A stretch of 64,000 nucleotides of DNA from Amaranthus tricolor (GCF_026212465.1 NC_080056.1:18424879-18488878); one strand, 5' to 3'; counted from the first letter of the stretch, positions 27,120 through 41,990 are shown. A program made the numbers and translations. Notes: generated by a model from the letters alone, not told the origin.

Positions 27120-30100
27120 ATGGCAGACGAACCAAGAACCGTCATAACACCAGATCAACCGGTCACAATGGGGCAATTGTTGCAACTGTTCAACCAGTTA
27201 AACTCCAATCAACAGCCCACTAACACCGTGACCAACACCCATACCCTCTCCATCTGGAAAAATTAACAAATCAAAATTACACAAAATGGTCCAGGCTGAT
27301 GCACTTAGCCATCAGTGGACGAGATCGTCTCAATCACATCATCGACGATCCTCCTCCCACAAATGACCCAGCGTACAGCCAATGGATCAAGTGTGACTCG
27401 ATTGTTATTTCGTGGATTTTAGAGAATATAGATCCTGACCTAGTGAATCAATATCTTGATTTCCCAACAGCCAAAGCTTTGTGGCAAGGGATTGAAACTC
27501 TCTACAGTAGTGGGAGAGATGGCCTGCAAATTTTCGATTTAACGGTCAAGGCAAATAAAATCCAGCAAGGCACAGATACTATCGAGGCATATTACAGCAA
27601 GCTTCTAATGGTGTGGAAGGAAATCGACAGACGACAACCAAACCCAATGAAAGACCCAGATGATATCACTATTTATAATCAGTTAGTTCAAAAAAATAGA
27701 TTATATCAATTTTTAGCCGGAATCCATCAAACTTTTGATAAGGATAGGCGAGATCTGTTATTGTTAGATCCACTTCCCACAGTAGAAGAGGCGTATGCGA
27801 GTATCAGAAGGGAGGTATTAAGGAGGGGAATCATGAAACCAGAGCCCTCATCAGATCTAGAATCATCGGGCTCCGGTGGTGTTTTTGCAGTCAAAGGAAA
27901 GACTTACCGGCGGGAGGACGACAAATCTCACCTTAAATGCACCTATTGTGGAGGTACAAGGCACACACGGAATGAATGCTTCAAACTCGTAGGCTACCCG
28001 GAATGGTGGCCGGATCCAAAGAAGAGAGGGGAGAAAAAACAAATCCATATTTCCGACCAACACCGCACCGGAAAAGTAGCTATGGGATGGAGCACAGAGA
28101 GGCATGCACCCATGAAGGAAGATGAAGGGAAACAACCAACACAGGAAGGTTCCAGAAGATTCAAGGAGGAAGATGGCAGATTAGGGTTTGGAAATGAGCG
28201 TGAAAATGAAAGGCTGAAGGAGCCTTTAGAAGGTACCAGAAGAGTCAGTGAGGACGACGGCAAACTAGGGTTTGGGAATGAGCGTGCAAATGAAAGGCTG
28301 GAGGAGCCTTTAAATAGGGGCAGGAGGTCACGTGAGACATGTGCCTCTGATCCCTTGTTTCCACATTCAACCATTTCCTCCTGTTTTCATACTTCATCTA
28401 ATTTTAAAGAGGGTTGGATTTTTGACTGTGGTGCTACCGATACAATGTCATTTGACCCTACCGATTTTTTGACTCATGACCAACCTAGGAAAGACGTCAT
28501 TAAAACCGCGAATGGGGAAGGGATTAAAGTGAGCGGAGCCGGAACTATTTCTTTCACAAAAAACCTCACTTTAAAAAATTGTTTATTCGTACCAGACCTG
28601 TCACATAAATTGTTATCAGTGAGTCAACTTACGAGAGATCTTGATTGTACGGTTCTCATGAAACCCGGTTGTTGTATTGTGCAGGATGCTCAGACAGGAA
28701 AAATCATTGGGCGTGGTATTGAGAGCAATGGACTGTATTACTTGGAAGAGGAGACTCCAAAAGGCAACGTGGCACTTGTTCGCGGGTTAGAGGAAAGACA
28801 ATTATGGCATCGACGTCTTGGACATCCTTCGATGGGGTATTTAGAAAAACTTTTCCCTAAATTTGTAGGGTTAAAACCTGAGTTTAAGTGTGAAACATGT
28901 ATTCTTGCAAAAAGTCACAAACATTCGTATTCTAATAGCTTAAATAAAGTTGATGTGCCCTTTATGCTTGTTCATTCCGATGTGTGGGGCCCTGCCCCAG
29001 TCATAGGACTACATGGTTTTTCATACTTTGTTACATTTATTGATGATTGTACCCGCATGAGTTGGATTTATTTTCTCAAACAAAAATCTGAGGTCGTTCA
29101 TGTGTTTGTTGAATTTTATAATATGGTTTGTACTCAATTCCAAACCCAACCTCGCATGCTCCGCACCGATAATGGTAGAGAATATCTCAATTCGAACATG
29201 GACTTATTCTTTAAACAAAAAGGCTTAGTACACCAAACATCTTGTCCTAACACACCACAGCAAAACGGTGTAGCAGAACGGAAAAATCGCACACTGCTTG
29301 AGATAACCCGTGCTATTATGCTTGACTCTCGTGTCCCCACTTATCTTTGGCCAGAAGCCATCGCTACTGCCAATTACCTTAGCAATAGACTTCCCACAAA
29401 GAGTCTTCAATACCATACACCCTTAGCCACCCTCCAAACCCATTTCCCTATTCACTCTACGCATAGTCTGCCTCCTCGTACATTTGGGTGCACGGTTTTT
29501 GTTCATTGTTCAGCAAGAGTACGAAACAAATTTGAACCACGAGCAGTGAAGTGTGTTCTTATTGGATATGGTCGAAATCAAAAAGGTTATCGGTGCTATG
29601 ATCCCTCAACTCGAAAGGTCTATACCACGATGGATTGCGAGTTCATAGAGAATGAATACTACTACCATCTTCGCCGTCAGGGGGAGAAATATCATGACGA
29701 CGATAATCTCAGTTGGTTAGTCGGTCCATGGTTGTCCAACCTTCACCCAAAAGATCAAGTTGGCAATGCTACTGAGTCACCTCACCAAGATGGTCTTTCC
29801 ACTACTCCAATATCACCACCACCAATCCTGTCTGACCATCAGGTAAGTCGTACAGCTCTTGATCAAGTTGTTTCAGCAGGTACTAACAGTGATAATGTGA
29901 TAGTTGATATTGATACTTCGAACAAGGAAATTGATACAGGCAACAGTGATAATGGGCTTGTTGATACTTTGACTGAGGAAGCTGCTGCAGATACAATTGA
30001 AACAAGGGGTCACGATACTTTGTATATGCTACCTCCTCGCTCCACTCGAGGGGTTCCACCAAGGAGATATGATCCTGAATATGAAGCACAACGATCGAGA

Positions 30101-31727
30101 TATCCCATTGAAAAGTCGTCCGGATAACTTGTCACAGGATGCCTTAGCATTTAAGGTAACTTTGGATACAGCCAAGAGCCCAGTTACAGTCGAAGAAGCA
30201 CTAATGTCTGCACATTGGAAAAAGGCGATGGAGGAAGAAATCAATGCTCTGAATAAGAATGGTACATGGGAGAAGTGCGTCTTGCCAAACAAAAAGAAGG
30301 TCGTCGGATGTAGATGGGTTTTCACGATCAAGTACAAGTCAGATGGCACTATTGAAAGGTACAAAGCTCGACTGGTGGCGAAAGGGTACACACAGACATA
30401 TGGAATTGATTACTCAGAAACCTTCTCTCCGGTTGCTAAGCTTGATACAATTCGAGTTTTGTTCAGCATTGCAGCAAATCTAGATTGGCCTCTTCATCAA
30501 TTTGACGTGAAAAATGCGTTTCTACATGGAGAACTGCAAGAGGAAGTGTACATGGAAGCTCCACCTGGGTTTACATCAGAATTCTCAGAAAACGAGGGGT
30601 GCAGGTTGAGAAAAGCACTGTATGGGTTGAAACAATCACCGAGAGCATGGTTTGGAAGATTCACCTCCGCGATGAAGAGATTTGGTTACCGTCAAAGCAA
30701 CTCAGATCACACTCTGTTTCTCAGACGCAGAGGAGGGAGAATTACATGCCTGATAATATATGTGGATGATATGATCATTACAGGGAATGACAAAGAAGAA
30801 ATAATCAATCTCAAGGAGAAGCTGTTCCTAGAATTCGAGATGAAAGATCTTGGCAGACTGAAATATTTTTTAGGGATTGAAGTCCTCAGATCAAACAAGG
30901 GAATCTTCATATCTCAGAGGAAGTATGTTCTAGACCTGTTAGCTGAAACAGGTATGTTGGACTGTAAGCCAATCGAGACACCGATTATGGTGAACCATGG
31001 ACTTCAGATGATTGAAGGAGGGAAACTCGCTGATCGAGTGCAGTATCAACGCATGGTGGGGAAGTTAATCTATCTAGCTCACACTAGGCCTGATATTGCA
31101 TACGCAGTAGGAGTAGCTAGTCGGTTCATGCACAAACTGCAGGTTCAGCACATGGATGCAGTCTACAGGATTCTCAGGTACCTCAAAGGATGCCCTGGAA
31201 AAGGAATCTTATATCAGAAGAATGGACACCTTGATCTTGTGGCGTATACAGACGCTGACTGGGCAGGAGATAGAGATGATAGGAAGTCAACATCAGGCTA
31301 CTTTACGTTAGTAGGAGGAAACCTAGTCACGTGGAGGAGCAAAAAGCAAAAAGTAGTTGCCATGTCTAGTGCAGAAGCTGAATTTAGGGGTGTAGCAAAG
31401 GGAATCACAGAAGTCCTGTGGCTGAGGAAGTTATTAACTGAACTAGGATTCCCACCTAAAAGGAGCTGCGAGTTGTACTGCGATAATCAAGCAGCTATTA
31501 ATATCTCAGAAAATCCCGTTCAACATGATCGTACCAAACATGTAGAAGTAGACAGGCATTTTATAAAGGAGAAATTAGAAGCTCAAATAATCAGGCTTCC
31601 GCATGTTAAGTCCAAGGACCAGCTAGCAGATGTTCTTACAAAGGCAGTTGGAGCTCAGTTTTTTGAAGAAGTTTTATGCAAGTTGGGTGTTGGTGACCCT
31701 ACGACCCAACTTGAGGGGGAGTGTTAG
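27120..31727 (+). pseudogene. Copia gag-pol polyprotein with two frameshifts
   Basis: Start ATG at 27120 (MADEPRTVITPD). After about 45 codons the frame shifts near 27245-27260, and the gag continues from a frame containing KLTNQNYTKWSRLMHLAISG. The long frame to 30127 carries the gag domain, the CCHC knuckle (CTYCGGTRHTRNEC, about 27937), the protease (WIFDCGATDTM, about 28417; the usual DSGA is DCGA here), the pre-integrase block (LWHRRLGHPS), and integrase motifs HSDVWGP, TDNGREYL and PQQNGVAERKN. A second shift at about 30080-30120 moves to the frame containing RT (CRWVFTIKYKSDG, YVDDMIITGND) and RNase H (YTDADWAGD, DNQAAINISENP). The stop codon TAG lies inside the first bases of the 3' LTR. 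Apart from the two shifts and the DCGA change it looks intact, so either it was recently inactivated or the shifts are assembly errors. Confidence 0.93.
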
Positions 31728-31938
31728 ATTGTAACAGTTATTCATATAGGGTAGTTATGTTATTAGTGGAGTTTAGTGGAGTGGTTACTAGGAATGTTAG
31801 GAGCAGTTACCTTGAGTATCTTGTATATAATATCATCATCAGTGTTGAATGAATGTAACAGAAACAAAAAAGGAATTAAAAACAATAATCAGAAACATTC
31901 AAAACCACACCAAAAACTTGGTGATTAACTTAAAATCA
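31722..31938 (+). repeat. Copia 3' LTR (217 bp)
   Basis: Preceded by the purine tract and followed by the caaag target duplication. Confidence 0.95.
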
Positions 31939-32070
31939 CAAAGCAGCAAATAGCCGTTTCACATTGAATCGAGGATCACTCAAAAGAACCACTTTGTTAT
32001 TACGAGGGAAAGACTTTACATCAAAACTGGCGCTGAACCTGAAATTCAGGTAGCCCTTTTAATGATACAG
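31939..32070 (-). other. Possible short coding exon on the minus strand, cut by the copia insertion
   Basis: From about 32060 downwards the minus strand reads GYLNFRFSASFDVKSFPRNN and continues to LFAAL at the insertion site. Across the empty site (with one caaag) it would end LH and a TAA. An acceptor-like attaaaag precedes it. Composition looks protein-like, but I recognise no family, and it could be chance or the 3' part of a lost gene. Confidence 0.25.
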
Positions 32071-32114
32071 AGGTACTGTTATGTTGGCTTAGTCTGCCAC
32101 TCTGTTTTAATTTA

Positions 32115-32482
32115 GGTCATACTTGGATTAGGTATAAATATTTAAGGGGTAAAAAAAAGTCAAAGTAAGAAAACGAAGTTGATAAATGAGAAATTAGTGA
32201 AATTTGATTATTGTAGAGGTGGAAGAATGGTTGCAAAGTAAAGAAGAATGAAGAGAGCTCTCAATTTTGTGGGGTAAGTATTTATCCTAGGGGAGGGTGG
32301 AGAAATATATTACCTCCATAATAGGGGAAATCATCTTCTTTTTTCTTTTATTATTTTTATTTCATACTCATTTTTCCTTCTTCACAGCTATCTCAACTAC
32401 TTCAAATATCTCTATTTGCTTTCATTTCATTAGTTTGACTTTATTTCCCCCTTAAATATTTACACCCAATCCAAGCATGCCC
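32115..32482. mobile_element. Tourist-like MITE (368 bp) with TTA target duplication
   Basis: Left arm starts ggtcatacttggattaggta and the inverted right arm starts gggcatgcttggattgggtg. The arms stay similar for about 50 bases. TTA flanks both ends (32112-32114 and 32483-32485). GGGCATG-type ends plus a TTA target identify a PIF/Harbinger-derived MITE, a different family from the 315-bp copies. Confidence 0.82.
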
Positions 32483-32485
32483 TTA

Positions 32486-33060
32486 GTATTGATAATAACC
32501 ACTGCAACCTTCCATCACATTCTCAACTATACAAATCCTTCAAAACTATACTTTTCATCTACGCCATTAACTTACGACTAGCCTAAATAGGGATTAGGGA
32601 AGCACCAATACTAGCATTTCTAAAAGGGTTGAACTCCCCCATGGAATCCAAGCAAGACAATATTAGCTATTCCAAGGTCTAACCTCATTTTCTAGTGTTG
32701 AGAGGTTTTTATAATTCTGTCCTAAATAATTGTCACGAATATCAAGATATTTTGACTTGCCTTGTACATATCAAATAAAGCCTAAAAATTGGAAAGAAGA
32801 CCATTTGGAATTTAAATCTTCAACAACAGGGTTTTTTTGGACTTGTTTGCTTAATGTTGTTAAATTTACCAAAGCCTAAACGTATTTTGCATTCTGACTT
32901 GAATGAATGTAAAGAAAAGTCTTTCATCCACATTGTGCATTGTTGTCAGTAACTTTAATCAAAGTAATGTACAACATCACCTTATACATTTAAATCATAT
33001 TTCCAAATTTGCACCCAGAAGGCACCAAATGTCTAGTATCCAAAAATGATGCTTAATTGG
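32486..33060. other. Intergenic / 3' untranslated region of the 2OG oxygenase
   Basis: No open frames of note. The right part probably holds the 3' untranslated region of the minus-strand oxygenase gene. Confidence 0.4.
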
Positions 33061-33061
33061 A

Positions 33062-35343
33062 TCAAGCAAAAACTACATCGCTACGAAAAACATACTTGAC
33101 CCCTTTGGTGACATACCGAGCTTCATGCAGCATACACTTGTCTCCATGGATATGAACAAGTGCCATCCCCTCAGCTGGAGCCACCTGCATATGAAACCCT
33201 ATCGTGTTAGCCATAGATACATTCAAAATATGTGGGTGAAAAATAAGGAGGTCATAAGAGAAGAAAGATAAGTAAGATGATTAACAGAGGTGGTGGAGAT
33301 TGGGGTTGGAGGATGCAGTTGGGTAAGACTTCCCTTCAAGGAGTGTAGTAATATCCCTTCACTCGCTAAGGTGATAATACATTCCCCCATAACTCCTCCA
33401 TCCTCCACTAGTTTATTCGTTCTATTTTCTCTTATTATTGCCCTGAACACAAGCATGCGTGAAAGAAACAACACACCTCAGCTACCACACTGTTCCTTGA
33501 ACCGTAAAATACTGTTTCACCTCCTACTAAGGGGTTGGAGTTGCTTTGACTCTTGACATCATTCTTGCCTTTGGATTGAGTACTTCCGCTTAGGTATATC
33601 AACAGTGTATAGTATGTGCATTTTCCATCTCCAAGGTCAACACTTTCATCAATATGACGTCCAAAACTTTGACCGGCTTTGTATCTGGTAAATTTAAAGC
33701 CAGTTTTATTTTAATAAAGCATCCACAGATGATTTTAGTGCAAGAAAATGATACATTAGTTCCAGTATCAAGGCTATCAACAGAGTGACATTAGCATATT
33801 ATAATACCATCAACAGAAAATCCCTTCCCCAAGCCCCCAAAGGGGGAGGGGGGAAGGATATGACATTTCCCATGGTAAAAAACAAATATCTGAAGAGTAA
33901 AAAATCAAGATTTTCAGAGTACAAAACAATAAATGATAATCTTTTTTCTACAATTCCGTAAAAATTAAATTGTCCCTTGATTCACTAGATACAGTTTTAT
34001 GATGAGTTGAGAATCAAGATATAGAGTAGAAAACAATTCATGAAAATCAAATGAACATATCATACTCATCAAGTTATCTTACAACCAAGAATCAGTGTCA
34101 CAAGGGAAACCCTATCCAAGTCTAGGAAATTCAATGATAGATGATTAAAGCAATGGAAATTTGAACATCAGAACCTAATGTGTTTTCAAACATTATTTGC
34201 TGGAAATTATTCAAAGTACATGAATTCAACATGTTCTATCCACCAAAAGGGAGGAGTAGGGATCTAAGTAGCAAACGTCCTACACAATACTATCAAGTAA
34301 ATCTTCTTCTTGCTGAGAATTTACCATAATTATTGAGCAGAAAAAATAGACAAAAAAACCTGTAAAATCTGATATTCGGATTTAGCCCAACAGCAATTTT
34401 CCCTCGTATTTTGATATCTCTAAACAATTTGCTAAGTCCTGACTCCCAAATTATATTAGCAAGATTAGGATCATTCACGGAGATGCGGTCATTGTCTCTG
34501 TAAGCTTCACCTTTAGCTGGCCCAAGGCTCCCTTGATGCACAAAACCAAGTGACTCGGCAATTTTGATAAATTCCTTTGACTCAAATGATGTGAAGAAAT
34601 TTGGCACCTAAATAATTTAAATAAGATCACAGTATTGGAATATATCATCAAGTAAATGTTTAAATTAACCCATAATACAAGCTGCCATTAGCCACCTAGA
34701 CTAATCAGACCCAGATCTAGCAAAAGACACCAGTATACAGCAAATGGATAAAAATTTTGCTACTCAGACTCAGAAACTAGTGAAGGACACCAATACATCC
34801 ATAATCCATACATGTTCAAGAGCCAAGCACATCCATTTTGCAAAACTTAAATGCCTTTATATCTCAAAACCCAGAAATTCTCCATTAAAAATGCCTTTAC
34901 ATATCCAAAACCCAGAAATTCTCAGAACAGAAAATTCAATTATCATGTCAAATCATCTCAACCCATCAAAAGGGAATACCCAGTGTTTCAAAACATGAAA
35001 TATGTTTCTAAAATTCTTATCAATCATCTAATTTTAGCTCAACCCTAATAAAGAATGCAACCTAAAAAGCAACTACTTCCACAAAATTGCACCAAATTAA
35101 ACTCCCACTATTGAGTGATCAATTCATGTTATATATAGGAAAAACAGCTCCACAAATATATAGTCTGTACAATTCAATAAACATTCAAATTCACATACAG
35201 AGAACACACATAAATAAGAGCTTCAATTTAACATAAAAATCTAAAAAGGGATAAAAGAAAAAAGATATTACAGCGATAAGATCATTTCCTTTGAGATAAT
35301 TGGCTTGGAGTTTGTACTTGGGTTTGATTATGGGCCATTCCAT
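33062..35343 (-). CDS. 2-oxoglutarate/Fe(II)-dependent oxygenase, prolyl-4-hydroxylase-like
   Basis: Four exons on the minus strand with GT-AG borders: 35343-35272, 34607-34360, 33684-33477, 33184-33062. They sum to 651 nt, giving 216 aa. The start is MEWPIIKPKY. Exon 2 carries KIAESLGFVHQGSLGPAKGE and ends NPNIRFYR. Exon 3 contains the iron-binding HxD as H117-I-D119 (GQSFGRHIDESVDLGDG) within YTLLIYLSG, then PLVGGETVFYG. Exon 4 contains VHIHGDKCMLHEARYVTKG; H196 is the expected third iron ligand and K206, ten residues on, the expected 2OG carboxylate anchor as in P4H enzymes. The double-stranded beta-helix core is therefore complete. The substrate is unknown. No signal peptide is seen, so a cytosolic or nuclear location is likely. 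Codon phases close at all junctions. Confidence 0.88.
33822..33857. repeat. C-run/G-run inverted repeat inside intron 2 of the oxygenase
   Basis: cccttccccaagccccc followed by aaa and gggggaggggggaagg forms a strong hairpin. The G-side could also form a quadruplex. Confidence 0.8.
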
Positions 35344-35875
35344 TTTTTGATCTCCTTACACTGCTTTCTTCTTCCTCTTTACTTTGTTTTTCCTTCTTCC
35401 TCTTTTTTGTTCCTATTTTATTGAACGGGTCAAGTTAAATGGGTGGGTATATCAAGTTAGTTCTCAAACATGAAATTTTGACATTTAAAGTTCTAGAAAA
35501 TTGTTAATAATAAATTAATTTATGTTTGATTAGCTAAATATAAACCCACATACTAGCATTATTTTTTTTTGTAAATAAATTTATTTATTAGGTATATTTG
35601 CTAAAAATAAATTGATTTTTTTTGTTTATAATAATCTTTAAAATTTCTTTATAAGTCAACAATTAGGAATAACAAATAGTTGTGTTTATTTTAAGCAATT
35701 ATATTGAATAGGTGTGTTAACTTAAAAATAAATAATAATATGGTTTACTTTCAGTGGATCGAGCAAAGTTTAATTTATTTTTTACAATTTCCCCTATATG
35801 AAAAACATAGATCGTTGTATGAGAAGGTATCAGATACGTCTTATTCATATATTAGACTTTAGATAGTCTATTTAA
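35344..35875. other. Upstream region of the oxygenase, ending at the mariner insertion
   Basis: On the minus strand this is the promoter and leader of the oxygenase. A pyrimidine-rich stretch (35356-35410) would form an A/G-rich leader. Beyond 35450 it is AT-rich. The mariner element begins 535 bp upstream of the start codon. Confidence 0.4.
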
Positions 35876-36689
35876 TACTCCCTCCTATTTAGGATAAGTG
35901 TCTCATTTGACTTTTCACGGATTTTAAGAAAAGTCAAAATGGGACCCTAAGGATAGGAGAGAGAGTAGTATTATGGGTTTTTAATTGTAAGGATTAAGGA
36001 ATTAATGATTCCCACCAGTTTCAAGCACTTTCTAGCCCAATTTAAAAGATGTTTTTTTGGGACCAAAAGTTTGAAATTTTTTTTCAGTACAACGCCAAAA
36101 TTACATCGATCATCTAATTAAGTTCGGAATTACATAATTAAGTCCTACGTTTACAATAATTTTTGGAAATTACATAAATTTCTCAAGAGTACTAAGAAAA
36201 TTAAATACATCAGTTACGGTATCTCAGAGAGCCTTCTCAATTCTTCAACAGCTTCGGTGTAGTTGCAGTCATTACTGATCATTGCGATCATTGACTTCAG
36301 ATTTTCCAACTTACCAAAATTACGCATTAATAATTTCTTAAATAGCCTCCAAATTATAAACAACCAAATTTTCAAAATGAAAAATAATCATCACATTACC
36401 CAAATTTATTTGAAACCCCAAATTAAAATGTCCAAAAGTAAGGAATTCAAAAGGAAATTAGAAACTGCCGCCAATGCAAGAAACTAATATTGGTGTCTGG
36501 CGCCATTAATTCAACCAAAATTTCAAAGCACACAGCAATCAAACTAGGAGGGGCATAAATTGAGATTAATGGGTAATAGGCGGCAAAAATGAATTGTCAA
36601 ACAGAAAAAAAATTCAATCATTACATGAAAAAATAGAAACCATAAATAGACAATGACAATGGTCATTTATTACACATTCATCTAAAACA

Positions 36690-38128
36690 ATGGCTCCTAC
36701 AAAAAACTTAAGTACACAACAAAGAGAACAAATAATGCAGAAGCTGCTGTCTGCATTAAATAAGAAGGGCAAACCAGTGCTAGGCACAATCAATGCACTT
36801 GCGATTGAGTTTCAAGTGTGTAGGAAAACAATCACATGTTTGTGGAATGATGTCAAGAAGCAGATGACAAACAACACCACAGTGATTAACCTCAACAGTA
36901 AGAGAGGGGGCAGAGAAGCAGCAAACAAAATCAAATTCGATGAAGAAAAATTTAAGGCCATTAAATATGAACTCAAGGGTACTCAGCATTTAGTAGCAAA
37001 GCAGATGGACGTGTCACAATCAATGGTGTGTAGGTGGAAGAGGAACAAAGTCATGAGAAGGCACACAAATGCAATCAAACCGACTTTGAATGAAAACAAC
37101 AAGTTACACAGGTTAAGCTTTGCATTCTCTAAATGTGAATATGATGAAAAAAATGATGCATTCAAGTTTAAGCCATATACTAACGTTGTTCACATAGATG
37201 AAAAACACTTCTATCTAACCCGAGAGACACAGAGTTATCATTTAGCTCCGGGTGAAGTAGAACCACATAGAGAGTGTCAATCAAAAAGGTTCATTCCAAA
37301 AATCATGTTTATGTGTGCTATTACAAAGCCAATATTTACAACTGAAGGTGATGATTTTTTTTGATGGTAAGATAGGCATTTGGCCATTTATTACACAGGA
37401 GCTAGCAAAAAGAAGCTCAAAGAACAAGAAAAGGGGAGAGTTGGAAACAAAACTAATACAATCAATCACAAAAGAGCATATTAGAGCAATGTTTATCACT
37501 AATGTGCTGCCAACCATAAGAGCAAAATGGCCTGCAGGATTGTCAAAGCATATTTACATTCAACAAGACAATGCCAAACCGCATATAGCACACAATGACA
37601 GAGAATTTTAGAAGAGGCAATGGAAGATGGATTTAATATACAATTAGTGCAACAACCTCCAAATTCCCCTGACATGAACGTGCTAGATCTAGGTTTTTTA
37701 GATCAATTCAAGCTTTGCAATATTAAAAATCTGCTTACAATGTAACAGAATTACTTAGGGCTGTGAATAATGCATTTCAAAATCTAAGTCCACAATGTTT
37801 AAGGTTTGTATTCATCACTTTACAAGCTTGTATGATAGAGGTCATGAAAAGACAAGGGGGGTTTGACTATCACATTCCTCACATGAACAAAACAAAGGCA
37901 GTAAGGGAAGGGACTTTACCAGATTACCTGAGTTTTGACAAACAATTGGTTGTTGATTCACTTCAACATTTATTCACAAAGCTAAGTACAGAAAAAATGA
38001 ATCAGCTTGTGGAACTGATTGGCTATGCAGGGGGGATTGATCAAGGGGATTTGAATGTAGAATTATCAGAAAACAGCAACAACCAATCTCAACGAATTTC
38101 AGCAGGAGCAATAGAAATCAGCATATGA
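36690..38128 (+). pseudogene. Mariner-like DD39D transposase with frameshifts and one nonsense codon
   Basis: Starts MAPTKNLSTQQREQ. The N-terminal helix-turn-helix region spans about residues 10-150 (LAIEFQVCRKTI, VAKQMDVSQSMVCRWKRNK). First catalytic Asp is in VVHIDEKHFYL, the second in IQQDNAKPHI. The third is the Asp in PPNSPDMNVLD, 39 residues after the second, which gives the DD39D spacing of plant mariners. The frame is broken by an extra T in an 8-T run (about 37355-37362), a missing T near 37607-37610, a missing T in the 6-T run at 37694-37699, and a TAA at 37724-37726. The rest, to 38128, reads VTELLRAVNNAFQNLSPQCL and onwards. Total length about 479 codons fits the family. Three of the four lesions are in T homopolymers, so sequencing error should be considered. 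Confidence 0.9.
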
Positions 38129-38655
38129 ACAACAGAACAGCAACCAACAAAATTTTTTGGGACACACAGTAAAGCATCAACAGCACAGAAAAGCAGCCAA
38201 CACAACCTTAACCAACACTGCAACATGTTTCAAATGTAAATTCCTTTTGACTTTGGACATATTTTTGGGATCTTTAACATGGGATGTTTCAGATGCAAAC
38301 AACAAAAGTTTTATGTTGTTTTCAATGAAACATTTTTATTCAAATATACATTAATGAAAAAATTGGTTGTTTTAGTACTCTCAGGTAAACTTATTTGTTT
38401 TTTTTTGAAATCATTGAGTGGAAAATCGAACATCTTTGTGCATTAAACGTTGGAAAACAATCCAAACCCCCTTTGTTCGATTTTATGGTGGCTAAAAATG
38501 CTCTCACTTACAGATCACAGAGCAATGAAATAAAATGCGTACAAAAAACGTTTAAATTAAAAATCATCATCAGTCAAAATGAACATGCACCAACAGGAAC
38601 AGAAACTCACTTGAGAAAGGACAGTATTCGAAATCAGTATTCGAAAAAATCATCA

Positions 38656-38853
38656 TCAGTAAAAATCATTATCAAGCCAATCTACTTCTTCACAATCAGT
38701 ATTCGAAAAAACAACATCAATGGAAGAATATTCACGATTAGCATACATATCAGGCTCAGTTGTGTAAATGGGTTCACCTTCAGAGTCAAGTTCTCTTCCC
38801 CACTTAGGATCAGTCTCAACAGAAGTTGAGTCATCATAGTAATCAAAAGCCAG
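38656..38853 (-). other. Acidic open reading frame antisense in the mariner 3' part
   Basis: Minus-strand frame of 65 codons ending TGA at 38658-38656. It contains FDYYDDSTSVETDPKWGREL, then DSEGEPIYTTEPDMYANRE, then CEEVDWLDNDFY at the end. It is strongly acidic and has natural-looking composition. No ATG: the position where one would be expected reads CTG (38853-38851), and the frame stays open some codons further upstream. It could be an accessory ORF of the element, a captured host exon, or chance. I recognise no family. Confidence 0.35.
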
Positions 38854-39214
38854 ATTTAGGGTTTTCAGAGAACAACACGAAAGAACTTAAGGAAGAAGGT
38901 GAAGCTTCAACCCAGAATTAGGGTTCTTAAATGAGTACAATACGAATACGGCAAGAAGAATGGGGACGGGTAGGGTTTTAGGTTTAAAAAGGGAGGGAGT
39001 GTTTAAATGGGTGGGTATGTTAATAAGGATTTAAGAATGTTGATTAATTAAAAGGGAGGGAAAATTAGTATTGGTAATGGAGGGTATAATTTAAAATAGG
39101 ATAAACTACTAAGGGCATAATAGTCAAAAATGCATACCAAAAATAGAAATGAGACAATTAAGGTGACTTGACCATAAAAGAAAATGGGACACCTAAGCTA
39201 AATAGAAGGGAGTA

Positions 39215-41890
<2,676 letters not shown>

Positions 41891-41990
41891 ATAGCTAGTA
41901 TCAGAGCTAACGTTCTGTGTACTGGTAGGGTTTAAATTAAGACCTTAGAAGGGAGTTATGGGTAGAATTGTTATGGGAATCTAAGTCTTT

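Larger units (their letters stand above)
26819..31938 (+). mobile_element. Young, full-length Ty1/copia LTR retrotransposon
   Basis: The 5' LTR (26819-27043) and 3' LTR (31722-31938) both start TGTTAGATTG and end TAAAATCA. The 5-bp target duplication caaag is at 26814-26818 and 31939-31943. The primer-binding site tggtatcagagc (27044-27055) pairs with initiator tRNA-Met, and the purine tract is gagggggag (31713-31721). By eye the LTRs differ by one substitution (C at 26857, T at 31752) and by one 8-bp duplication (agttattc at 26833-26848), so insertion was recent. Internal domains are in copia order: gag, CCHC knuckle, protease, integrase, RT, RNase H. Confidence 0.96.
35878..39212 (+). mobile_element. 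Full-length plant mariner-like element (3335 bp), TA target duplication
   Basis: The left end starts ctccctcctatttaggataa and the inverted right end starts ctcccttctatttagcttag. Similarity continues into the tgtctcattt/tgtcccattt words. TA flanks both ends (35876-35877 and 39213-39214). It encloses a DD39D transposase in sense orientation. The ends are of Stowaway type, consistent with plant mariners being the autonomous source of Stowaway MITEs. Confidence 0.92.

Noticed and set aside
27863..28374. Antisense frames within the copia gag
   Set aside because: Shadows of the sense coding region, which has all the domain motifs.
38395..38829. Plus-strand 144-codon frame in the mariner 3' part
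   Set aside because: Low-complexity Lys/Ile/Ser composition; the opposite strand has the more natural peptide.
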